A stretch of 64,000 bases of DNA from Siphonodentalium dalli (GCA_032622095.1 CP136061.1:217028373-217092372), one strand, 5' to 3'. Counted from the first letter of the stretch, positions 1-12,563 are shown. Numbers and translations are program-made. Notes: generated by a model from the letters alone, not told the origin.

Positions 1-770
1 TTGTGTGTATATATATTTGTCTCAATTTTGTGACACGGTGTTGGGGTTTCATTCAGACTGACACCGGTATCTTACCATTGCTAATTCTATACAACACCTG
101 CATGCAGTCAGCATGGGCTTATCTAAGCCAAACTGCCAGAGATGGTAGGGGTGCTGGGGACTGCTTGGAAGTGCGAGAGGATTGTCCTATATGTATGATC
201 CACAATAAGTTTTATGCAAACTAATTTATACCTGATTTAATAGAGTATATATGAAGCTCCGAAGTGTTGTGTGGCCTATAATGTGACTGTGTGGCACCGG
301 GGACCATATGGAAATAAATGGGCCTCGGCATGCATGCTTAAGATATCCCCGATGGCATTCAATCACATGACAGTGCACCCAACTGATTTTCTATATTCTG
401 CGCTCTTACTTTTACACACCACAGCTTAAACAAGAAAACCATAGTCAGAAATGGTAACCGCCACCAAGATTATAGTATTACATATAAATAGAAATTATAA
501 AAAATACATAAAATATTTTGATAACAATTGCGTTTAAACAAGTAATCCTTCAAATTATTACTAACAAAGCAAGTAAACGACTGTGGGGTCACTCAACAGA
601 TTATAAAGACTTGGACTTAGTATACTGTAAATACTAAAATTTAAATGAAATAATTAAAAGATAAAATTTAGCAAGTAGTAAAAGTTAATTTTCTCATTTA
701 AATTGTTTTTTTTTGGTTAAATAAAACAATAATTTAAATGTAACATTTGGTTTTTTTTAAATGATTGACC
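1..770. other. AT-rich intergenic DNA, nothing recognised
   Basis: No exon, RNA gene or clear repeat structure was seen. The 73-codon open frame at the left edge has no recognisable domain and lies in low-complexity DNA. Confidence 0.5.
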
Positions 771-1060
771 GTGGCTCTTCCAATAATTGCGCGACTGACC
801 TGGTCAATTGTTCTTAAGAAGTTGTTTTGAGAATTACTATGGAGGGAAATAGTTATGGCTGTGGCTTCGCAAGTAATTAACTTGGTGACGTGATGTTAAC
901 ACATCTGAACTCCAGTAAACCAAGGACGCTCCATACCAAATATAAGGTAAATTAATAATTCTTAAGAAGTTGTTTTAAGATTTACTATGGAGGGAAAGAA
1001 TTGTGGTGCTGGCTTCGCAACTATTTGACCTCATTGTAACAAAATAACAAATATAAATTT
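771..1060 (+). repeat. fragments of a dispersed repeat (tandem pair)
   Basis: The phrase AGTTGTTTT(A/G)AGA followed by TTACTATGGAGGGAAA and GGCTTCGCAA occurs twice, near 830 and 965. It occurs again near 41,045-41,510 in a longer copy of the same family. These look like decayed pieces of one dispersed repeat. No coding capacity is seen. Confidence 0.55.
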
Positions 1061-1474
1061 TAGTCACTCAGGCAATAGATGTATCTATTCTGTATATTAA
1101 GTTATTGGGTCTTACGTGTCTTGAGATGTCTAAATAGTTTTCGATGGACAGATCGCACAAGGGACCCACGCCAATCTTCTGTTGGGATTCCAATTGTTGG
1201 CTTATTAAATATGCACATATGCTTAAGATACAGTCGCGCGCGAAGCACGCTCCCGTAAATCGGGTTTTGGATCCCAGTTTATGAAAATATCATTGAAATA
1301 ATCGGTTTCCCCCAATAAACATCCATATATTCAATATACATGTTTTGGAGCAGAATTAGGCAGTCCATACTGGACGCCATCATGGAATTTATTTTGTTTT
1401 GTTTTAATTTTCACACATATTTATTAGTTATGTGGATGGAGTTCTCATTAAACCTCACATCCTTATATTGGTTA

Positions 1475-1603
1475 CAGTAATGCCCAAAGTAATTGACCAC
1501 TTAACCACATCAGACTTATTGGTAATTTTTCAGGATTTCAAATCCTGAAAAATTACAAATAATTCTGCTCTGGTTAAGTGGTCAATTACTTTGAACATTA
1601 CTG
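1475..1603. mobile_element. palindromic TA-flanked MITE, copy 1
   Basis: A 129-bp element with ends CAGTAATG...CATTACTG, each abutting TA (1473-1474 and 1604-1605). The TIR extends through ...AATTGACCACTTAACCA, and the centre holds a second small hairpin (TTTTTCAGGATTT). TA flanks and a CAGT start fit a Tc1/mariner-type non-autonomous element. No transposase is encoded. Confidence 0.75.
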
Positions 1604-1649
1604 TATGAGGATTGAGTTATCATTAAACCTCAAATCCTTATAGTGGTTA

Positions 1650-1778
1650 CAGTAATGCCCAAAATAATTGACCACATAACCACAGCATAATTATGGGTAA
1701 TTTTTCAGGATTTAAAATCATGAAAAAATACCCATAATTTTGCTGTGGTTAAGTGATCAATTACTTTGGACATTACTG
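1650..1778. mobile_element. palindromic TA-flanked MITE, copy 2
   Basis: Same length (129 bp) and same ends as the element at 1,475-1,603, again between TA dinucleotides (1648-1649 and 1779-1780). The host flank CATTAAACCTC(A)(A/C)ATCCTTATA precedes both copies, so copy 2 arose by tandem duplication of element plus flank rather than by a separate insertion. Confidence 0.75.
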
Positions 1779-2059
1779 TATGTAGATGGAGTTAAACCTC
1801 ACAACAGTGTGTTGGGGATTTGGACCTTGACTTGGGACCTTTGGTTTTTAACGCAACAAATGCGCGTACACCATATACACAAATTTCTTATGTAACCAGA
1901 GTTTTTCTTGGATAAGATGAGTTTGAAGCCTGCTAACATTTCAAAATGTTGTCAGTTTTGTATTCTCTGCAGCGGAACTCGACGCATTGAAGCAAAAGTT
2001 ACAAGAGATAAAATGTGTACGTAACGAGACTATAATACAAATGAAAAAATAAATTCAGG

Positions 2060-2830
2060 GAGGGGTGGGCGATACAGGGAACTAAGGGTTGAACCGATAT
2101 AAATTTATAGAGCGATAATGGCCAATGTTGACATATTATGCATCTCAATTCTACTGAACATTGCAACAAGGCTATAAAATAGGGGGTGTCAGAATCTTAG
2201 TCATCTCTATATAGTGCCAGAATGGTCATTTATGGACTTCTATAAGATGTTGTGTTGGTTATATGGACTCGGAGAAAAAGGGGTTTGTACCGATGAACTG
2301 ACATAAATTAGTGGAGCGATGTTGCCATGTAATGTATCGCGACTGTACTAAAGCAGCAATGATATAAAATTGGGGGGGGGGGATGAAATTATCTCTATGT
2401 CTATAGATGGCACCAGGATTATATAGAAAGGAATAGCAATTGATATACGTATACGGTATACTATAGTAATACCATAGACATATAAGTACAAGTATCACGC
2501 GATAAAATATTACGTAACATGACTTTTCCGATGAAAGAAATAAATAAATTGGACCGGGATTAGAGGTTGGGTTGGTTATATGTGGATAATTGGATATAGA
2601 ATTCATACCGATGAAACGATACAAATTAGTGGAGCGATAAAGACCAATGTTGACACTTAGTCAGGCTACGCGGGAGAAAATAGGGGTTGATACGATAGAC
2701 CAAAATAAATTTGTCGGGTGATAATGACCAATGTTGATGTATAAAGTAACGCGACTGTACTGTCGCACAATTATCAGGTGTAACCGGTCAAATATGGACT
2801 CTAGTGCCCAATATGGAACAGCTCAGAAAA
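2060..2830 (+). repeat. degenerate tandem repeats
   Basis: Phrases of the type ACCGAT..AC.AAATTAGTGGAGCGATAA followed by GACCAATGTTGA and CGCGACTGTACT recur near 2,090, 2,285, 2,610 and 2,700 with irregular spacing. The 121-codon minus-strand open frame over this stretch is Tyr/Ile-rich, lies within the repeat and is not considered a gene. Confidence 0.45.
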
Positions 2831-2855
2831 TATTTGCAGGGCCCTAAAATTTATT

Positions 2856-3189
2856 TAACATGGCATTTGCCATTAAAATCGATTTATGTCGATAAAACTG
2901 TCATTTTTCAAAAATTTAAGCTGAGACTTGGTGTTTGTGCGTGGGGTAGTTATATATTCCTAAAATGACAGAGTACAGCACGTAATTATGTTTTAGATGG
3001 AAGAAATGAATTTAGTTCAATGATAAAATTTAACATGGCATTTGCCATTAAAATCGATTTATGTCGATAAAACTGTCATTTTTCAAAATTTTAAGCTGAG
3101 ACTTGGTGTATGTGCGTGGAATACATATATATTCCTAAAATGACAGAGTCCAGCGCGTAATTATGTTTTAGATGGAAGAAGTTGAATTT
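2856..3189 (+). repeat. 175-bp tandem duplication
   Basis: Two near-identical copies start at 2,856 and 3,031, both with TAACATGGCATTTGCC, ATGTCGATAAAACTGTC and TCCTAAAATGACAGAG. Only a few substitutions separate them. Confidence 0.85.
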
Positions 3190-3472
3190 GTTTTCGATAA
3201 TAAATTCGCAGCGTGGACGCGGGTCAACCCGGTCATCGAGTGCGCTCAATTTGTAAACAAAGTTTTGTCAATAGTCGTTTTGGTCAAACTATCCCTTTTA
3301 GACCGGGACAGCAGATCCGAATAGTAGCTAAGATGTATTTAGATAGAATTATTCGGGTTGTAGTTTAAGAGAATCGAGTGGAGAAATCTTGGTGATAATT
3401 CCAGAAAATAAAGATGGCGGAGAATCACAATGAAACTACCCACAATTCACTTCACTACACCAGGGGGGTTCG

Positions 3473-3945
3473 CAATGGGTTACACATTATTTTCAGTCTA
3501 TCAAATTATTTATATTTTCAACAACAAGTGACTTTAAGTTTACAATTTCAGCCTATCCTGACTCTATCGATACGATTTATCATATTTTCATAAATATATT
3601 ATACACCGCTGGCGTTAACTAAAGTTACAATTTCGGCATCTACGTGATTCTATCGGTACGATTGGGTAATGGTACAAAACAAAATGTCCAAGAATACATT
3701 AGGGGCTCCCAATGGGTTATATATTATTTTCAGTCTATCAAATTATTTATATTTTCAACAACATATTATTACACCGGTGACTTTAAGTTTACAATTTCAG
3801 CCTGTCCTGACTCTATCGATACGATTTATCATATTTTCATAAACATATTATACACCGGTGGCGTTAACTTTACAATTTCGGCATCTACGTGATTCTATCG
3901 GTACGATTGAGTAAGGTACAACAAATCTCCAAGAATACATTCGCC
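3473..3945 (+). repeat. 237-bp tandem duplication
   Basis: CAATGGGTTA followed by TTTTCAGTCTATCAAATTA and TCTATCGATACGATTTATC occurs at 3,473 and again at 3,710. The open frame of 82 codons here is a by-product of the repeat. Confidence 0.85.
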
Positions 3946-5407
3946 CTGTCCACCACACAATATCAAAATCACAGAAACTAGATACACCACATGTGGCGTA
4001 ACAAGAAAACCAATGTCAGAAATGGTAACGCGCTCAAGATCATATATTATATACACATGATTGTAATTATAGAATATAAAATATATTGGTTTCGCGAATG
4101 ACCTACTCAGAATTCCGTTAAAATAACAATAACAACCAGCACATAATTAACGAACGCGCCGCCGACTCCGCCGTCTCCGACTACAACCCCCAGTGGGCTG
4201 GAGAACGAAAAAAGTCTATAAAAGTTGAAATATAAGACTTACAAATTATCTTTTTCATTTCTTTTATTTGTAATTGACAAAGCTTATCACAAACCAAAAA
4301 TCAACATTATTGACATAACGTTAATTAACGACAATAAACGAAATTGAAATTCCTAACAACACCTTTTACCGGACTCGTCCTACGGCTCGCAGTTCGACTT
4401 TTAATCATACCAAAATTTTCCATTCTATAAATAAAACACCCATGTTAATGTCAGCGCCCACAGCTATCTAGAATCTCAAGGACAGTATACACGCGGCGCG
4501 CGTAATGAGATTATGCTATATATTATACATCAAAGTATAATATATAGAAACCGATTTTACTTATGTTATACACACAATTTATATACACATATAATGTTAT
4601 ACTATAATTATCATTGCACTGTCAACATGTATATGAATTTTATCAAAATAAACTAAAATCAAACCCTAATATTCCAATGTGTAATGATGGAGGAGTGATT
4701 TCATGAAATTAATGGAGCTATGCATCATTATATATTTAATTTAGTATACGCTTCAGTTGTCGTGTTGTTTTAGACGATCTACCGACATTGATTGATGCCA
4801 TATTAGCTCAAATCTGATCGGCTGTATTGTATTAGCCATGAATTCCCAGGGAATAAATATACAGCTGAGTTTCTGAGCAATATATAATTGATCATTGCCT
4901 GACGGAAATGGATCGACCGGAGAGTCTTTCTGGCCAGCCACCATCGTCATGTAATAATCAAGCAACTGGACGTGTGACAGGAATTGGGTAGTGGGTGGCT
5001 TATCCACACAATGTTTAGTCAACAGTTACACATTCATGGAATGACTCTGATATGTATCGCAATATATCGCGATACGTATATATTAATTTTGAGACACTAA
5101 CGACTATCCACAAAAAGATAATCCTGTGATCTAACCATTGCAATAATTGCGCTATAGATATAGACATAATTATATGATTATAATTGACTAATTACACAGA
5201 TAAACTATTTACTATATATCATTATGTCATTTAACCATTTATTTTACCTACATACGGAAAAATTAAGACGAAAATTTAAACAAATGCTCCTTAATAGGAG
5301 AGTTAATGGGTACTGTACTCAATTGTAATTCAATTGAGTATTTGTCACTAAAAACAAGCATTCTGATTGGCCGAGAGCGGCTAACTTTATCGTTTTCGAT
5401 TCACCGA
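3946..5407. other. AT-rich DNA, one doubtful ORF
   Basis: Apart from the minus-strand frame at 4,753-5,022 (separate entry), this stretch holds only AT-rich sequence and short palindromic TATA-rich patches near 4,510-4,610. Confidence 0.4.
4753..5022 (-). CDS. unrecognised ORF or possible last exon
   Basis: An 89-codon open frame on the minus strand, visibly less AT-rich than its surroundings, with a mixed protein-like composition (for example HVQLLDYYMTMVAG and PSGNDQLYIAQKL) and a stop after HDN. I do not recognise the family. No strong splice acceptor precedes it (AAG/CC near 5,003 is weak), and a stop codon lies just upstream of the first possible start. It could be the end of a minus-strand gene, a pseudogene fragment or chance. 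Conservation in a related genome would settle this. Confidence 0.2.
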   Translation of the reverse strand: MTKHCVDKPPTTQFLSHVQLLDYYMTMVAGQKDSPVDPFPSGNDQLYIAQKLSCIFIPWEFMANTIQPIRFELIWHQSMSVDRLKQHDN

Positions 5408-5600
5408 CATCGGCCGCTTCAGCGTGCATCAAATCTGAATGTAGCACGGTCAAATTTCATCGGCGCAGAACGAGTAGCGAAACGAGCACACCCGCGCGTT
5501 GTTGTCTATAGATATCGTTCATCGGCCGCTTCAGCGTGCATCAAATCTGAATGTGGCACGGTACAATTTCATCGGCGCAGAACGGAGTAGCGAAACGAGC
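5408..5600 (+). repeat. 112-bp tandem duplication
   Basis: ATCGGCCGCTTCAGCGTGCA through GCGCAGAACG.AGTAGCGAAACGAGC occurs at about 5,410 and again at about 5,522. A poly-C run follows at 5,605-5,620. Open frames crossing the repeat on both strands are by-products. Confidence 0.85.
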
Positions 5601-5791
5601 CAACCACCCCCCCCCCCCCCACAGGAAATGGTTACGGAGCAGTGTTCCGAGTAACGCAATGAACAAACCCAATGATTTGTGCACGGTGACAACGGCGAAA
5701 TGAAAGTCTCGATTCGTGTCATGCAAATGACTAAATGATACTTTTTATACAGTTTTTTTTCTTCAAATTCCTTGCTAGATTGAATTACAAT

Positions 5792-5937
5792 GGAGATAAA
5801 CGTACCCTGTTTCGTTGTACATTCTGGGATTCGAGCATTAAAACAGTTTGTGAACTCGCCGGCAAGCCGGCTCGTTCACAAACTGTTTTCATGTTCGAAT
5901 CCCAGAATGTACAACTCAACAGGGTATGTTTATCTCC
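5792..5937. mobile_element. 146-bp hairpin element (MITE)
   Basis: A near-perfect palindrome: GGAGATAAACGTACCCTG at the left end mirrors CAGGGTATGTTTATCTCC at the right, with GAACTCGCCGGC/AAGCCGGCTCGTTC at the centre near 5,864. A degenerate relative lies at about 43,997-44,155. No coding sequence. Confidence 0.8.
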
Positions 5938-6099
5938 TAAATGTTGTTGGTGTTTTCTATATTCTCTGCTTGGTCGAATAAGGTAACCATGCAGACTTCC
6001 ATTATTTGACTTGCTTAGTACGAAGTAATGCTACAGACGGCAGATAAGTTGGAATGCAAAAATAGTACGCTCGTCCTTGAGAAAGTCTGGATTTTTTTA

Positions 6100-6461
6100 C
6101 CCTGTGCCAATGCATTCTCTTATATATGCGAGTCGACCATAGGTCGCCTCGCATATATAAGAGAATGCATTGGCCTAACAATTTTTTATCATTTTTTTAA
6201 AATAAAATACAATTTTTAGGACATAAAATAAAAAACATCCATTACCCTGCAGGGAGCCCCACACATATATAGAAGCATATAGAAGAGTGTCGTCTGCTCA
6301 TGTTTGTCTGGGGCTCTGTATGGGTGAAATTATAAAATTGTTAAAGAATACAAGAAAAAATTATTAAAACTGTAAAAAATTGTTAGGCCAATGCATTCTT
6401 TTAAATATGCGAGGCGACATATGGTCGACTCGCATATATAAGAGAATGCATTGGCACAGGG
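6100..6461. mobile_element. double-hairpin element, copy 1
   Basis: The ends CCCTGTGCCAATGCATTCTC and its complement abut TA on both sides. Each end of about 80 bp is itself a palindrome (CCAATGCATTCTCTTATATA ... TATATAAGAGAATGCATTGG around GTCGACCATAGGTCGCC), so the element is two hairpins in inverted arrangement around an AT-rich core. A shorter copy is at 20,188-20,416 and a diverged solo hairpin at 45,491-45,557. Confidence 0.8.
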
Positions 6462-7659
6462 TAAAAAAATATCCCGACTTACGACTGAATATGATATGGC
6501 GGGTCACATTTTTGAACAGTTTCAGGCAAATGTATCAAATAAATGTTATTTTATATGCATACTAGTTCCAGATGCTCATTAATGTTATTGTATGGCCTGC
6601 GAGTAGCTTGCGTTCACATAATTGTTTGCACGATGTCAGCCACGCGTTGCCCAGTCCACTATCCGTCAATTAATTTGATTACGTCTTCTACATGGAAATT
6701 CGTAACTTAGTTTATGGCTGGATTATTAAATTTGATTTTAAGATAAGCTGTTAAAGGTACGGTTGGCCTTGGCGGTGGGTATCCTGTGAAAATATTTCCA
6801 CCCGTCAAAAACTGCCACAAACAGAAAGAACAACAAAATGTATACATACTTTGTCCGTATACAAATCAGAAATATCGCATAAACAGTATGTTATTGTCAT
6901 ATTTTTGACCATTATTATGTAAACAAAAGCATAAAAAGTTACTTTTCTGGTGTTTGTTTATATTATGATGGTAAACATAAAGAGCGTTCTTTGTGGGTGA
7001 ATTCCTGATATGGAATGAATAAAGAGCGTTTATGCCATTTGTGTGTGATTAGCCAGCAGCTTTGTGTTGTCTTCTGTAACACAACCAAGCTCTTGCTTAG
7101 GTAAAATATAGTAAATCTTTATGATAACATGCTGTTTACGCGATGGTCATGGTATATATGAACGAAACTGTATGCGTTTTAATGTTTTTCTGTTTACGGT
7201 GATTGGAACGAATATGAATATTTTCGACAACTAAGGCCTCACGTGCCTTTAACCTGAACGTTTACAGAAGATATCTTCAACTTAAATTAATTATTTGTCT
7301 GTATATTATCGACATCATATCGTTGTTGATACCCGAAATTTATTGACGTTGGCGTACAGTCTCCCTATAATGCACGCAGCGGTTCATTATTAGGATGAAG
7401 GAGATACACAATAATTATTGTGTGAGTTTAAAAGAAACAAATCTTAAAGTTGTTTCTCCTTCATTCATGTATTATATAACACATGCTCATGTTTTCAAAT
7501 ACCATTTTTCATGTTGCGATGAATGCTGTGTATCGCTTCAATAATATGGGAGGCCAAATTCACATTTAATAGCTAATTGCGCTTAAGCATAATGTAATGC
7601 TTAAGGGTAAGTCAGATTTTTATTACGCTTAAGCGTAATGCCATTATTCTTAAGTGTAA
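6462..7659. other. intergenic DNA with short repeats
   Basis: No gene is seen. ATTCCTGATATGGAATGAAT followed by AAAGAGCGTTT (7,003) recurs near 9,765, marking an unnamed dispersed repeat. Around 7,580-7,650 the phrase GCTTAAGCGTAAT repeats in both orientations. Confidence 0.4.
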
Positions 7660-7818
7660 TCCCAAAAATCTACTAATCGGATTAAGTACACCCCCATGCA
7701 ATACTTTGCAATACGACATTTAGTCTACATTCCAACTGAGTGAATGTTAGCTGTTATATTATGCATTGTGTTCCAGCAATAAAAATTTCCATTATTCACA
7801 CCTAAATATCGAAAGCAA
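7660..7818. repeat. dispersed repeat, inverted relative of 21,385-21,560
   Basis: TAGTCTACATTCCAACTGAG and the phrases TTAGCTGTTATATTATG and CACACCTAAATATCGAAAGC reappear in reverse complement at about 21,385-21,560. It directly abuts the TTAA element at 7,823. Confidence 0.65.
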
Positions 7819-7822
7819 TTAA

Positions 7823-8268
7823 AGGTACTCAATCCGATCAGACAGTCCCCGTATCATCAAGTTACAACAACAACAACAACAACATATTTTTCAAAATACG
7901 CTTTAGTTATCAGAATCGATTACAACAAAATTATGCTAACCAATGTCAACTATGGTATAAAATTTCCCAAAACGTGTTATTTATCAACATGTTGTTCAAC
8001 GAAATATGGCCGTTTTATCACTTGATTATCACAAAATTTTAGAGTTATCCATCTTTATCTGCAATTTTGTCCGAGACCGTCGTCATGACGATTTGTTTCC
8101 AAGCCACAAATAAGTACATATCTCGAGAAATAACAAATTTCAAAAATCGATATCTGATTAATCTGAGCTTTGATGGGTGGGTTCCTCGACTCGAATGATA
8201 TATTTTTACCCCCCGAAGCCAAAGAAATAGTAATTTGGGAGCGTTAATTCGGAATATGCATCTTCCTT
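7823..8268 (+). mobile_element. TTAA-flanked MITE, copy 1 (right end decayed)
   Basis: Begins AGGTACTCAATCCGATCAGA directly after TTAA (7,819-7,822). It contains the family landmarks ACAACAACAACA, ATCAGAATCGATTA, AACGTGTTATTTATCAACAT and TCCTCGACTCGAAT. The right end (ATTCGGAATATGCATCTT) is a decayed form of the complete end CGGATTGAGTACCT seen at 43,992. TTAA flanks suggest a piggyBac-type non-autonomous element. No ORF. Confidence 0.8.
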
Positions 8269-8966
8269 GGCAACGCGGAACACAGTTGTATATGCTAATG
8301 GGAATATACGAGACAATGGCATAATGTCCCGTTGAGCTATATGAGTAGGTAGAATCTTGAACCTAAATGTGTTCATTACAGAGAATGACACTATAGATAC
8401 TCCAGTTTAAGACAAATCGACCAAGCACTTTGTCGCCGGAGAAATAAAAACACTCATCGATAACACAATCCTCATTAATGCTGCCACCTACTTAGAAAAT
8501 TGGATTAAAGAGTGTCTAAATGCGTCAGGCACAATCATCCCTATATTACTCGCAATAATTCCATACATTCAATCCATTCCGTCACCGGAATCCTGTGTAA
8601 TTATATAGACTGGTAGGTCTAAGGACTTAATGTCGCTGCACAGAGAGTCTGTTTTTCTGTCACCCTTTTAGGAGCCAGGCTAATTCAAGGCAATGCTATG
8701 TTTTTGGATTTCTCCGAGACATCTCTTTGGTTTGTTTTTGTTGCATACATTGGGTAAGTTGTTTCTTACTTTTTTCATAATTCTTAAAAATATTGTGCAT
8801 TATTAATTAGTAATTGAAAATTGTAATTTAAAAAAAATTCAAACAAAACCACTTTTATAGATATATATACACAACCAGCTTCGTTTTTATTTATTTGGCA
8901 CTTCGTCATTAAATTGTGCAATATGAATGATATAATCATTCCTACCATTCCAACCGCGAAAGAGCA
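8269..8966. other. nothing recognised
   Basis: AT-rich sequence without exon-like or repeat structure that I can support. Confidence 0.4.
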
Positions 8967-9088
8967 ATATTCTATTAGATTTTATATATTTGCCACAGCT
9001 TTGATATGGGAAACACACCACATCTAATATTCTATTAGATTTTATATATTTGCCACAGCTTTGATATTGGAAACACACCACATCTAAT
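8967..9088 (+). repeat. 60-bp tandem duplication
   Basis: ATATTCTATTAGATTTTATA and the following TTTGCCACAGCTTTGATAT.GGAAACACACCACATCTAA occur twice, exactly 60 bp apart, with one difference. Confidence 0.9.
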
Positions 9089-10097
9089 TGTCTCTGAAGC
9101 TTTGTTCTTTCATCTCCCGCTTCACATTTTCCCTATTTTCCCCTTCTTCTACTTTTGCTTCATCCTCCCCTCCTCATCTTCTTAAAACTTCTCCTCTTTA
9201 TATATTTTTAGGCATTTATATATAATTGCACAACTATATTTTGGTTTATTCCGAACTCGTTCGTTTCATTTGACCGATAGCTGTGTGATCGAGTCATCAT
9301 ATCATCCATGTTTACCATTCAATGCCTCAGTTCAAGGAGCATTTATTGAACTCCTTCAGAAATATCACCAATCCATATGACCATTAAATAATTTTCATGT
9401 AAGACAGACATATCTCAGTATTTTCTCATATTTATTTCACGTTTGATAAAATTTAGTCAATTTGAGACCAGTCCACGGTGAAAATGATAACGTGAAACGG
9501 TCGGGGAACGAGAAAAATGTCAACTTAAATCCACATGGCGGTTTGCGCTCTAACATACGAATAATATAATTTGTTTTTGATTTTTTTCCCGGTATCGAAT
9601 AGGTCGATAAATATCTTAACTACCTTTCTACGAGCATTCTGTAACCCAAAAAGACGCATTGAAGTAATGAAAAATGCAACTACGAACGAGGTGTTTGTGT
9701 CCCAAACAAAAAATAGCCATTTGTACGACATGGAACAAAAAAGAGCTTTCCGTGTTATTCTATTCCTGATATGGTAGCAATAAAGAGCGTTTGTCTTACT
9801 TCGGGCGAAAAATTGAAAACGGCTGTAAAATGGTTGTGACTTTGGCAAGTGTTTTTCAAACCATATATACGAAGCCGACATACAAATATTCGTGTTTAGA
9901 GGTTCGAATGAGCCATGTCCGTTTAATATATCCTTTTTAAAGAACACGGAACTCATAAGCTCATATCAGGGAGACGAAAGCTTATGATATATAATGCATG
10001 CGTGTAATCGGACTTTGAGCGCTATTGGTACATTGATTTGCGCAAACGTCCAATTAGTACCGGTACAGTGGATTAACCAGTCATGAGTGAACCCAGA
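9089..10097. other. intergenic DNA, possible repeat-derived ORF
   Basis: No supported gene. A 143-codon minus-strand frame (9,525-9,956) is long for AT-rich DNA, but it is rich in Phe, Tyr, Lys and Ser, shows no domain, and overlaps a dispersed repeat (CCTGATATGG, AATAAAGAGCGTTT). Confidence 0.4.
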
Positions 10098-11887
10098 TAG
10101 TCCAGGAGATATTGGTCGACCTCTGCACCCCCCCAGGACTCAACTTCACCCCACTAATTTTCTTCCTTAAGGTCTCCTCTAATTTTTTTCACTTGTTAAC
10201 AAGAAAAAAAAAGTGGCCGCAGAGACTCCAGACAAGATGGCGTCCATCATGGCGGCCATTTTTTTTAAATGCACCAGGTCTCTTTGATCGCCGTTATAGT
10301 AAAGATAATATCACATGCGGTCTTGTTTTGCGCTCGATTCGTTATGCCAATATACAACCCTTACAAATTAGCCAAAAATCCGACACCAAAATCCAATATG
10401 GCGGCCAAGATGGCCGCCGAAATGTGAAAAAAATGCTATTTTTCTGACATGTTACCACCTTTCGTTTGTCTCTGTGGGAAAATGTTGGCATCTTTGCGTC
10501 ATGTTATACATTTATCATATAGAGGAGTCATTGGCGACCACATGGGGACCATAATATACATTCATTGCGGGATATTTTTGTCCGATATCAAGTTTTCCCA
10601 AATGCCGGTATAATAGGTCAAAGCCGAATCTAGGTTAATAACGCGATGTAATGTTTCGAATCAATGAATGTTATTGCTATTATAACAACACCCATGCATA
10701 TCTATGTTCAGGAGATACTCGAGCTAGGATTCCTCTTATACCTGAGTTGATGAATATTTACCCAAATCCAAGATGGCGGCCAAAATGGCTACCAGAAAGA
10801 GAAAAATCGCCGAAAATCGCTGATTTTAACATCAGTGAGCCTTGTTGTCATGAAAACTCCACATCTGCTTACTATTGTGAGTTGGGAACACTTAGGCGAA
10901 GAACTTTCCTTGTACCATATCCAAATAAAAGTCCCCAAAATCCAAAATGGCGCCCACAATGGCGGACAGATTTTGTAAAATCACCGAAATTCCCTCATAT
11001 TCACATCATTGGGCATTATTGTCGAGAGAACTCCACCCAAGCTTACAGTTGAGTTGGAAATACTGAGGTGAAGTAATTACATTACATCTCATGCAAGAAA
11101 TTGTTTTCCAAATCGAAGATGGCAGCCAAAATGGCGACCGAAATTTGAAAACAAGTCTACATTCCTTTACTTTCTTACGATGGGCGTTATTGTTTCGCGA
11201 TTTCTATCCACCATTACATGTTGATATGGAATAGTGACATGAAGTATTCATTAGGGTTTAGCAATTGATACTCACAGCCAAGATCGCTACTAAATTGGCG
11301 GCTAGAAATTGAAACTTTTTGTCTTAATATCGGTATGTATGGACGAAACTCTACATAAAACATCTACTAGTTCAACTTAAGGTATCAAAACGCATAACAT
11401 AGCTCGTATCCTTCTGGAAAGATGAAAAACCACAATTAATATCGCGATTTGGCATTTCGAAATCCATTCTCCACTTAGCGCCGATAATGGCCGTAAGCGT
11501 AGGTGCGCCGAATAGTTATATCACAACAATTTCCTGATAACAGATTTTGATTTGCCACGTCACGTCCATAATTATCTGGACCAGCTTCCATTTCTTTGTC
11601 AAATAAATCTAGGTCGCTCACACCGACAAAGTATTCATCACTTCCTGGGAGTATGGTCCCTCTAATCATAACGTTTCAAACAATTCATTTTCCGGTGTCT
11701 AGCTTACGATTTTAAATATTTGCTAAATATGACATTTGTGCGTCATTTTGAACTATGAAGGCATATGACCGATGAGTATACAAGCTTACAGAAGGTCATC
11801 TATATGTATGTGTCTCATACCCCATGGGGATAACGACATGTACACCTGGCGAACCAGTTAGCTAGTCACTTCTCAATAGATGGTTCG

Positions 11888-12271
11888 TCAACTCACAAAA
11901 TCAGCGAACGCATTGGCATATGTGGACAACTTCGACAGTGTTTCGAAAGCTGCTAGCTGTCTCATTCCCTTGGACATATGTCTATCTGCTAAGGAGAAGA
12001 CCATAGTGTACAGACTACCCACACTTCTTGACCATGGTCCGAAGCAAACTGTGTGACGCCCCGCAGTTGTCTCGTCGAATATCTCCCAGCAGAGAAGAAC
12101 AATGCTCACGGTGCTAGTTTGTGGACATGCGCCACGATAGTGGGAATGAAATGGCCACGGTAAACACCACCCCATACACCTGGTGCATGTCATGCGTGTC
12201 GGTTTTTTTTGGTGTGGTAAGATTGTATTACCACATCCGTTTCCAAGCCTTTCTGATTCAACTACGTACAT
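11888..12271 (-). pseudogene. mirrored ORF in left arm of foldback, unknown function
   Basis: A 127-codon open frame on the minus strand inside the left arm. It contains VSIVLLCWEIFDETTAGR and FETLSKLSTYANAFADFVS before the stop. The right arm encodes the same segment on the plus strand (IVIICFDLFDETIAGR, then SGYVSALDEYVN) and ends at the equivalent stop codon, but is frameshifted. The shared stop and conserved residues argue that this was real coding sequence of the element or of a captured gene. I do not recognise the family, and no catalytic motif is evident. This arm probably holds only the C-terminal part. Confidence 0.4.
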
Positions 12272-12563
12272 TTTTGTCTGGATAATACTATGCTAGCTTC
12301 CCTCAAAAACAGTCGGATGGACTAAAGGATAACGTCTTTATAGCATGAATGTATGCGTTTTTGTTATCCTCTCTCAGGGTTAGTGTCAGTGTGTGGGCGG
12401 TATTATTCAAGAAAATGTCATGAACTGTGGTGCATTTATTTCACTATGTATTTAAAGAACAATTTACAGTCTCGATGGCAATGGCTGTGGACGTTGGGGA
12501 ACGCGACCTTTATGATCATATAGCTTTATATATATAACTTTAGAATATAGTAGTTAATGTCTC

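Noticed and set aside
9525-9956. 143-codon minus-strand ORF
   Set aside because: AT-biased composition, no domain, overlaps a dispersed repeat. Long but plausible by chance in 64 kb of AT-rich DNA.
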